64,000 nucleotides of DNA from the NCBI GenBank assembly GCA_019055375.1, contig JAHQIW010003912.1, positions 1-64,000 on the forward strand, given 5' to 3'. Source of the DNA: Parelaphostrongylus tenuis. Lineage: Eukaryota; Nematoda; Chromadorea; Rhabditida; Metastrongylidae. Made by a program: the position numbers and the translations under genes. This document shows, piece by piece, positions 56,432 to 64,000 of the stretch (positions are counted from its first letter, which is position 1; each line of letters opens with the position of its first letter). The notes under the pieces were generated by a model that searched no databases, was not told the origin of the DNA, and saw only the letters and a program-made list of their open reading frames with translations.

Positions 56432-57229
56432 AGCGATAACAGAAAGTCGTGGGCAATGGTGGCTTTTGCTTGCAAGAGTTATTGTTGTTTTTGTTGCTAA
56501 TTTTCACATGAAAAAGAGAATTTCAAAAGTTCCCAAACCTTCTGCTCAACCTTTGTTGCAAACTCGTCACAAAAAAGGACAAAATAAACTCTGTAGAAGC
56601 ATTTCAATGAATGCACACTGCTCCACCAGCCCACTTTTAATCGAATGTACACTCGAATTCTTTCTAGAGCTGTCATCTCATCATAGTAAAAAAATTTTTG
56701 AATGTATTTAGTTCAATCTTAGTTCAAAGGCATTTCTGCTTTTTGTAGGACCACATTTTCTGCCGGAGACATTCTCTGAGACCTCGCCTCGAAAAAAATA
56801 TTGGCGGAAGCGAGATTTTAGTAGACAAACAAAAGAGAATGATGCAAAGATTTCTTTTTTGAACGATCAATGTCATATAATCACAATACCATAGCATGTC
56901 TGCTCCTTGAATAAGAACCAGAAAAACCTTTCGCTCAGAACATTGTACCACAATGAACGGATATAGCACGCACAAATACCATGTTAGCATGAGAGTGCTA
57001 CGTTGAGCTCACGTTCATGTTTGGCTTTGCGCATTTAGATCCTACACTCAATACATTCAAAATGTGTCTATCGAAGACTCTTCGGATATCGCTCATGACA
57101 ATGTTATCCTTTTGCGGAAGGTGCCATTTTCAGCTGGCGGGGCAGATTGTCAATGATACTAGCCTGTTCTCTATGGCACCATTCATCCAGATATAGTCGG
57201 TGTCATTATCAGCTAGCATAGGGCGTAAT

Positions 57230-57535
57230 AAAAGGATAAAGGACGAAGCTCTCGACGTTGATCAATCCCTGAGGGATGCGCCATGCATTCGACTTCAATT
57301 TTTAACTTCGTTTGAGGTGATTGAATGCACACTTGGCCTTTACAATGACTCGCGGTGGCCTTCCGCTGAACCGAGTCAGTGCTGCTTATCCTCCCAGACA
57401 AGTCTGAGACCTGTCTGATACCAATTTACCTACCCCGGAGGGATGGATGACTTGTTGAGCCATGAGCCCGAGATCGAACCAATGACCTCGTGTGCGACGC
57501 AGAGCATCTAACCACTGCGTCACATGCGCTCCTAC
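57230..57535 (-). mobile_element. tRNA-derived SINE, best-preserved copy
   Basis: Minus strand: head GAGCGCATGTGACGCAGTGG, TTAGATGCTCTGCGTCGCAC, B box GGTTCGATCTCGGGC; body with CCCTCCGGGGTAGG and GACTTGTCTGGGAGGATAAG; tail with CCTCAAACGAAG, CATCCCTCAGGGATTGATC and GTCGAGAGC, ending in a TCCTTTATCC run. It is absent from the other outer arm near 5190-5230, where sequence similarity is interrupted, so it inserted after that duplication. Confidence 0.75.
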
Positions 57536-57879
57536 AGGACGTAATGATATCTTGAAAAATCGACTTCTCCTGACATCAGCATCACTTCAATCAATCACGT
57601 ATTTTTTGCTGACCAAGCCACTAACATGAGACTAATTAAAATATACAAATTCACTAGGCTAACGTTTCGACGTTTTCGCTCTCTTCAGAAGGCCGATAGT
57701 CGTTGGAAACGATTCCATCTAGTCATTGTGGTCGAAAAAATTCGGCTAAGTCGGCAATGAAGACGAGCACCATTGCAAGAACGAACGACTAGAGGCAGGC
57801 GACTAGACTTATCGATTATGAGGAAGAGGAGTAAGTCGAAATCTTGCCCAAATAAACCTATCTGGTACTTATAAGTCAG

Positions 57880-58640
57880 GCAGCGACAAATTTTAGGCCG
57901 ATCTCATTCGTTGCACAGGGTCTTCATGGGAGTGTTAGTAATCATTCGAAAGCCCAAGTGTCTAGCTACAACTACAGCTCACTGATTTTTGCAAACAATC
58001 TTTTATGTTGCTGTAGGACTCAAAAGAATATCATGTGTCTCACTCGCCTTTCATCTTCATTATTACCACGCGTAGGAATCGCTGGAAGAAAGAAGAGCGT
58101 ATTAACGTGCAAGCGTTTCGCGAACTATCAAAATCTTGTGTTTCTATCCAAAGTTTCGTTGATGCGGTGAAGAAATCATCAATTGAATAACAATAGTTGC
58201 CGACGTTCCAACGCATAGTATGGTAGATCACTATCGAGCTACGCGGTAGATCAGGCACGTACCTCACCAAGAAGTCGTTGCTGTAGCTTCCCTTTATATT
58301 TTACTTAGCTATGAACCTTTTCGGCGACAGATACTTCAGATAAAAACGTATAATTCTGATACTGCGGAAAACTTTCTGTACGTTGATATGCTTTTCTTGC
58401 TTCCAGTGATTTATACACAAGGTGAAAATAAAGGCGAAAATCGTTTGGAAAACATATTTGTATCATGTGTAATGCGGCGTTATAAAAAGGTGTTTTGAAA
58501 AACCAAAAAATTATAGCCAGAGATGTGAGCTTTCGAATGATTACTAACAATGAATTGTTGCTGTCCAGCGGATGACGTCGGCTTAAAAATTTTTCGCCAT
58601 CTAACGTATAACTACCACCTATCTTTTCAACTTCTTGCAA
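57880..58640. repeat. Dispersed repeat monomers, right outer arm
   Basis: Counterpart of 3850-4720. Carries TAGTAATCATTCGAAAGC near 57940 and CTTTCGAATGATTACTAACA near 58531. Confidence 0.55.
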
Positions 58641-59289
58641 GGAGCTCAAAAAGAGATGTGATTGACTGGTGTAACGCCGGGGTCAGGGGAAAGCCTCTTT
58701 CTGCAATATTAGCACTTTTAGTTCTGGCAATCATGTTAACGACTACAAATGGAACGGATTTTCCGGTGAAAGTAAACTGATTATCGGCGGAGATTTTCAT
58801 TATCATTGGCGATCGTTTTATGAATATGTAGGCTCGCTGTAGTGCTAGTCCTCAGTTAATTTTCCACTTCCTCTGTTCTCAAAAATCGTGCGGATTCGAG
58901 ATCAAATTGGTCGTTAAGCCATCATAAGTGGTTTTGAAGGTTTTGTGATAAATGTCGTTTTATTTCCTGTGTAAAATCGAACAATGTTATTTTTTTTCCA
59001 AATCTGAAAGGTTACATTTCCGGGATCACTCGGTGCTTATGAGTATTGTGGGCCGAAGGTTGAGCAGCAGTAGCTTTGTCGCGAACAATGCACGATGTCG
59101 TTTTCCTTATCTTTCTATACTTCCCTCTAGTATTCAGTCTGTTCTTTACTCCGTTCTCTCGCTCTACGCCCAGCTTTACGTCTTCTAAGTGGTCCAAAGC
59201 AAAAATATATCTAGCACAGATCTCCAGCTATGCGGATATCGTCCTTCCTTTTGGACAGAATACCAAATTCTTCCCTTTTCTGAAAATGA

Positions 59290-59400
59290 CAAGTGGTATG
59301 CAAGACGACTGACCAAGGCGGGAAGCCGAACCCGCGTCTCACCCATAGCTGGTGCCCCTGCTGCCACTACACCACAAGCGGGCCATCGCTTCGCTACCAT
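59290..59400 (-). mobile_element. tRNA-like SINE head
   Basis: The minus strand reads GCCCGCTTGTGGTGTAGTGG, then GCAGCAGGGGCACCAGC and a B box GCGGGTTCGGCTTCC. Only the tRNA-like part is clear. The same position in the other arm (about 3100) lacks it. Confidence 0.45.
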
Positions 59401-59699
59401 TTTTTCTCTACACTATTGAAAGTTTCCATCGGTTATTTGAGGAATATCAATATTTTAGGGTCGAGCATTTTTCAACTTTCTCTGTTTCATAGAATAAATT
59501 CAAAGTGTGCAGTGTATCGGTGTCGACGGCAACAAGTCGCCTACCTAGACAATCCAGATATGGAGCAGGTGGCAACATGCATTGCTTGGGCAATGTTGAT
59601 TATTCTTTGAGTTATCTTACTAAACTCAGCGAATGAACTTTGTTAATTCGATATGAGTAGTTGGTCTAATAGATAGATTATTAACAATGTTTATTCGAA

Positions 59700-59880
59700 G
59701 ATGTTGACATATATAAGTGCACACATAAATAAACATACGTCTTCAATTATGTACATATTCATATGTATGTCTATGCACTCGTATGTGTACGTGTTCAGAT
59801 ACATGTATATGCCTATGCACATAAATATGCGTACATATGTGTAAATATACACATGCATACACACTATCGTAAGCTGCAAG
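59700..59880. repeat. Alternating purine-pyrimidine tract, right outer arm
   Basis: Partner of 2555-2715 with many changes in repeat phase. Confidence 0.8.
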
Positions 59881-60264
59881 CCAAATTTTACGCCCATCCC
59901 TTACGCTCGGCAAGAAGTTTTCGTGAAGATTGTTAATAATCAATCAAAAGCTCAAATCTCAAACCATCCGTGTTTTCGAAAGGTCCTTTTATGACGCTGT
60001 ACAATTTAGATTAAGGTGATGTTTTGCATGCTTATGCTCTCACCGTCTCTATAAAAACTTCTTGTCTAGAGTAGCAGGTAGGCATAAAAATCTGCGCTAC
60101 CAAGCGGAAATATACCTTGACAACTAATCACTCTTAGAGAAAACCACACTGGGTGATCTTTTCACCTAATGTAGATATAACTAACATGCCGTCGATTCCC
60201 TATAATAATAGGGAACGAGTAGCCGAATGACGTATGCTACAGATGAGGCCCTTGAAAAAACCAC

Positions 60265-60410
60265 CTCCCGTAGTGTATCTAGCACCTTTGAGAGCTTAAA
60301 TTACATCAGATCATTTTGAATCTCTAAGATGCGTCCAGCACCCGTAGTGTATCCTGGACCTTTGAAAGCTTAATTTATATCAGATCATTTTGAATCTCTA
60401 GGAAAGTCTC
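60265..60410. repeat. Roughly 72-bp tandem duplication
   Basis: CACCCGTAGTGTATC or a variant through AGATCATTTTGAATCTCTA occurs twice (about 60268 and 60340). The left outer arm has only one copy near 2100, so it postdates the arm duplication. Confidence 0.75.
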
Positions 60411-62480
60411 AAAATAGTCTATTAAAAGTGTTGATATATCTATGATTTGGTAAAACTTACAACCTGTCATGACAGTTTTCTGCTTGAACCTTAGCACTTT
60501 TTTGTTGCATTCGTTGGATTCTGCGCATTTTTCTTCACGAAGGCTGTCAAACATCTCCCATGCTGTTGCGATTGCTTTAAACTAGCGCGCCATCTATGAA
60601 TATCGTAGAATTCTGATCGAGATGATTTTCGTGCAGTTTTGGAGAGAGTCGAGCTATGGTGTCTACTAAGGCATTCAGATGATTCAGCGCAAAAGATTAT
60701 TAAGAGAGGGAACAAACCAATGCGCCGTTATTAGTTCGCCCTTCTGACAGACTTTATCATTAGCCATTGCACTACTCGCCCTCAATTAACAGTGTGCTCC
60801 TTCAGTTTTCATTGCCGAACTAAGGAGAAAAAGTTTCAAGTTCACGCTGTCGATGTTGTTCATAAACTGACCATTCATAAAGGCGATCAATATGGTAGCA
60901 CGAAGCTTAAGTTAGAGCAAGTTCCACGGTGTGCTTGTTCACAAACTTTGTTATAACGTATATTGATCAAAATAAGCTGATAAAAATATCATTAATGCTC
61001 ACGAATTTGAAGTCGATGTGCACCAAGAGAAATTAATTACTTGGATACTTGAACAGCCTGTCTTCATAGGCGGTGAGAGCTCCAACGAAATTTCCATTCG
61101 TTTCCCTCTTGCGCAACTGTCGACCTTGGTGTGGTCAGCCCGAATATGATGACGTGAGCAACGCCCGTTCCGTAATTCAAACTCGTTGACATCTGCGGAT
61201 GCAGATGAAGTTAGCCACGAATACGTCTGCCCATCGTTTGGGTAGTCTTTCAAAAAGACACTTGCATTCTCTCAAAGCCTGCCTCACTGTTCTTTTCGCT
61301 TATGTGTCATGTTATTTGTCCCCGCATAACCACAACGTTTTCCTGGTTTCCTGTAGTTGTGAAGAGACAAATGAAAAACAGATCTCCTTCGTTGGTGAGA
61401 AAATCTTCATAGGAGTGTAAATAACCATTTGAAAGTTGAGGCTTCAAGCTGTATCCCCACGTCGGCTGTTTTCAAAAAAGCTTTTTTTGACGTTGCTACG
61501 GAAGGGGATTTTTTGCGCTGCAAATGCACCTATTTCTTACCGAACAGAGCTCTTTTTTGGATTAATAGTAATCATTCGATGGTATAAGGCTCTTTCGAAA
61601 GCCATCATGTGGGCCATAGTCTCAAGTCTCAGCTTTCGAATTGCCACTTATACACCTATGAAAATTTCCTTTCCAGCGAATAAAATCTGTTTTTCATTTG
61701 TCTCCTCATAACCGAATAGTACGTTTTTCCTATTGTATGAGCGGCCCATCTGTTTTTCGTCATAGATTTCCACATTTCTACACCGTAAAAGTAGAACAGT
61801 TTTCAAAGCTTGAAGCTGCGCAAGCCGGCTAGACGTTGTGAGTGGCGGTGATTTTTTTAAAAACTTCGCATAAGCGCCTTGTGAGTGGTATGCAGACTTC
61901 TTGACTTGACTGTAGCACTAGCCCACAGAGCGCCGGGAGGACTGTTGTATCGGAAATATGAGCACAGACCTCCAAGTCCGTTATATGGCCGGTGGTTACT
62001 TTGAGAGGTCCGGATGTTGCTCATGATGCAGTATGTGTGGAATTCGATGTGACGAGCAGCTTCAAGAGGTGTGTAAAGTCGGGCTTTGAGGAGACTGTTC
62101 TGGTGCTACATGGTATAAAGCCAGAAGCAGTTTCTATGGCATGTTGTAGACGTGTTCGTTTTGTCATTCCCCAATGAGTCTCGTTGAACCCAAGTTCTAA
62201 TCGTTTCCCCATCGCCCGATGCCATACACGGGACACCCAGTGTGCGCAGCATTAAGGCAGGATTTTCCTTGCTGATTTAGCCGTTTAACTTTTCTAGATT
62301 TCTGAGGTCAGTGTAGCCAGGTCTTCCTCAGGTGGCTACCATAGTTCAGGCAGTTGCCAGCCCCCGTAAATTAGAAGGAGATTACCACCGTGGCACTAGT
62401 ACCTTTCGAGGCGTCAGTGATTCCTTCTACGGTTTTATCGTATTTGGGTTTTACGAGTAAGACGTCGGACTTCTTCTCAG

Positions 62481-63540
62481 CTTAGAAGAAGGTTCCGCTA
62501 AGGGACAAAGCTTGAAAGCTTGTGGTTGTGTCTTGCAGTCCGATACCCAGGAACGCCTGTCAGCCACGATAATGCGGCAAGCTATTTGGTAGAACGCAAT
62601 TGAATACGTTAAAAACTTTGTAATTTGTAAACCCTTTGTAAGAGGATTCGAATTTTCTTATTCTACCGTGGAAAAAAATTTTACGGTGATTAGAAGTGTA
62701 TCGTTTTTTTTTCTTGTTAGAATTCGTATCTAAAACTCAACGAAGCTGTTAGAGAAAAAGGATTTTGTTAAGGAGGATCTGACGGCTTCTTGAAATGTTT
62801 CCTTGGCTTTTGCACTATCAAACTTGTATTAGAAGTCTTTAAGATGTAAACTGCGCTTCAAATTTGCTGAATTCTTCAGTTTCAATTGACTTTCAAAGTA
62901 GAAAAATTTTGTTTCCTGGAGCTTATATTTACCCTTAGAGGGATGCGTCTGGCACAGTGGTTGGAGTTGCCCTAAATCACTTTCAGATCGGACATGTCGA
63001 TGGTCGATGGTTTAATCGATCGCCCAGAGCTCCCAATTCCTCAGTCCTTCTGGGAAAGGCCATTAGTATCATACTTATTTGCGAGCACAGCATAGGCAGC
63101 ACTCATATGATACATCGCTAGACTAGCGCATGTCATTGAAAAGGACAGATATGCACTCAGCCCCTTAAACGATGTTTGGCGAGATCGATTGCATGGCGTA
63201 ACGCTTATGGAATGATCAAATGTAAGATCGTTATCCTTTTGTAGCTTTCATGCTCAGGGGTAGAGCAACGAGTCCACCACAAGTCAAACTTGCGTACCCC
63301 TAAAACATAGAAAACTATTGATAAACTAAAGAGAGAAACGTTTGGATTCGGATGGAAAAAATGGAAAAATGCATAAAAAAACGAGTCTGGACCCAATTTT
63401 CAGTTTTGGTTCTTGTGCTCACTTCGTGCAATCTTTTTCGCATTGAGGTGGTAGACTATTCAAGGATACCGTTCGTTTCGAGTGTTCAATTGAGACGACG
63501 TTCAAACTTCAATATATCTAATAATTTTTTTTGCGTCATT
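62481..63540. other. Flank outside the outer arm
   Basis: AT-rich, with a SINE at 62940-63240. No coding region recognised. Confidence 0.45.
62940..63240 (+). mobile_element. tRNA-derived SINE, diverged
   Basis: Head GATGCGTCTGGCACAGTGGT, B box region GGTTTAATCGATCGCCC, body TCAGTCCTTCTGGGAAAGGC, then sequence like the tail of the main family (GCACTCAGCCCCTTAAACG). Outside the outer arm. Confidence 0.5.
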
Positions 63541-63544
63541 CATG

Positions 63545-64000
63545 GAAGTCTGTTATGGGCAACTTATGAAGCCCAATACACGTGTTTTGGCCTTGAAAGC
63601 CTCGTCAGCTAAACAGTGCTTCGTTTTGGCCAGTCCTATTGGGGGGAACCAAACACCTTTACATAGGATCAGGCGACGACGTGCCATTTACAGGTGGCGT
63701 CAGCTGCAAGAAATCACCATTTAGGCAATGTTGTACATTCAGTTGCTCTCGATAGGCATTTATGAAATACCATGCCGTTTGTTTCGAGTGTTCTCTTAAG
63801 ACCGCCCTCAAATCTTTTTATATTTGATGATAATTTTCCAAGAGCAATCGAGTGCACAACACTGCCAATTCAGTGATTTCTCTTACATGACGTCACGTGT
63901 AAATGATACGTCGTCGTCGACTCTGTGTGAGAAATTGGGTTACCCCAAGAGGGTTGGCTAAGACGAAGGGTACTGCACAACTGACATGACTGTCAAGGCC
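63545..64000. mobile_element. MITE of the 458-bp family, cut by the window end
   Basis: GTCTGTTATGGGCAACTTAT, GGCCTTGAAAGCCTCGTCAG, AGAGCAATCGAGTGCACAAC and GGTTGGCTAAGACGAAGGGT follow the order of 32092-32549, with an inverted end starting near 63940. The right terminus is outside the window. Confidence 0.65.

Larger units (their letters stand above)
55533..62480. repeat. Block A': right arm of the outer, diverged inverted repeat
   Basis: Inverted counterpart of 1-6744. It starts exactly with the second copy of an 87-bp direct repeat and follows the left arm through the TA-rich tract (55660-55725 against 6541-6600), the mariner-like fragment (56078 against about 6150), the alternating tract (59700-59880 against 2560-2715) and the monomer repeats near 61200-61700. 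The last clear matching stretch, around 62380-62480, pairs with bases 1-100. Homology may continue beyond the window on the left-arm side. A SINE at 57230-57535 lies only in this arm, so it arrived after the duplication. Confidence 0.85.

Overview
The window looks like genomic DNA of a strongylid-type (clade V) nematode. The reasons are an intron-rich gene whose ATG follows directly on a TTTTTCAG acceptor, as at trans-splice sites; RTE-like non-LTR retroelement remains of the kind common in hookworms and relatives; bandit-like mariner fragments; a Penelope-like GIY-YIG element; a tRNA-Ile(AAU) gene; and many tRNA-derived SINEs. Nothing is viral or bacterial. The assignment rests on recalled family resemblance, not on a search. 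Gene density is very low: one recognisable host gene, one intact tRNA, and otherwise repeats. Layout: the window is built from inverted and direct copies of a few blocks. Block A (1-6744) returns inverted at 55533-62480. Block B (about 6650-9690) returns direct at 42480-45071 and inverted at 49219-51817. Block C (about 9690-13110) returns inverted at 45862-49218. Block D (about 13845-14637) returns direct at 45072-45861. Block V (51818-55532) returns inverted at 38763-42479. The order is A-B-C-x-D, a 24-kb single-copy stretch, V'-B-D-C'-B'-V-A'. The A/A' arms and the left B, C, D copies are visibly diverged. V'-B and B'-V form a young, almost identical palindrome with arms of about 6.3 kb and a 4.1-kb rearranged centre. 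V in the right arm is bracketed by perfect 87-bp direct repeats, and its outer end is exactly where palindrome identity stops at both edges. Host gene: the single-copy stretch holds, on the minus strand at 25165-36133, a ten-exon homologue of the M24-family protein PA2G4/EBP1. Exon lengths keep phase and add up to about 395 codons, the usual family length, but exon 3 is one base short and lacks a GT donor, and exon 6 has an in-frame TAG. It is most likely a recent pseudogene or a badly assembled live gene. Its introns host SINEs, a MITE, a mariner fragment and RTE pieces. Mobile DNA: all RTE copies are broken (several share the same internal deletions, so they spread inside larger blocks rather than by new retrotransposition). 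No complete transposable element and no obvious new enzymatic system was found. The unusual signals are the nested palindromes, the V insertion, and the hairpin-bearing satellite inside V and at 17.7-18.6 kb.
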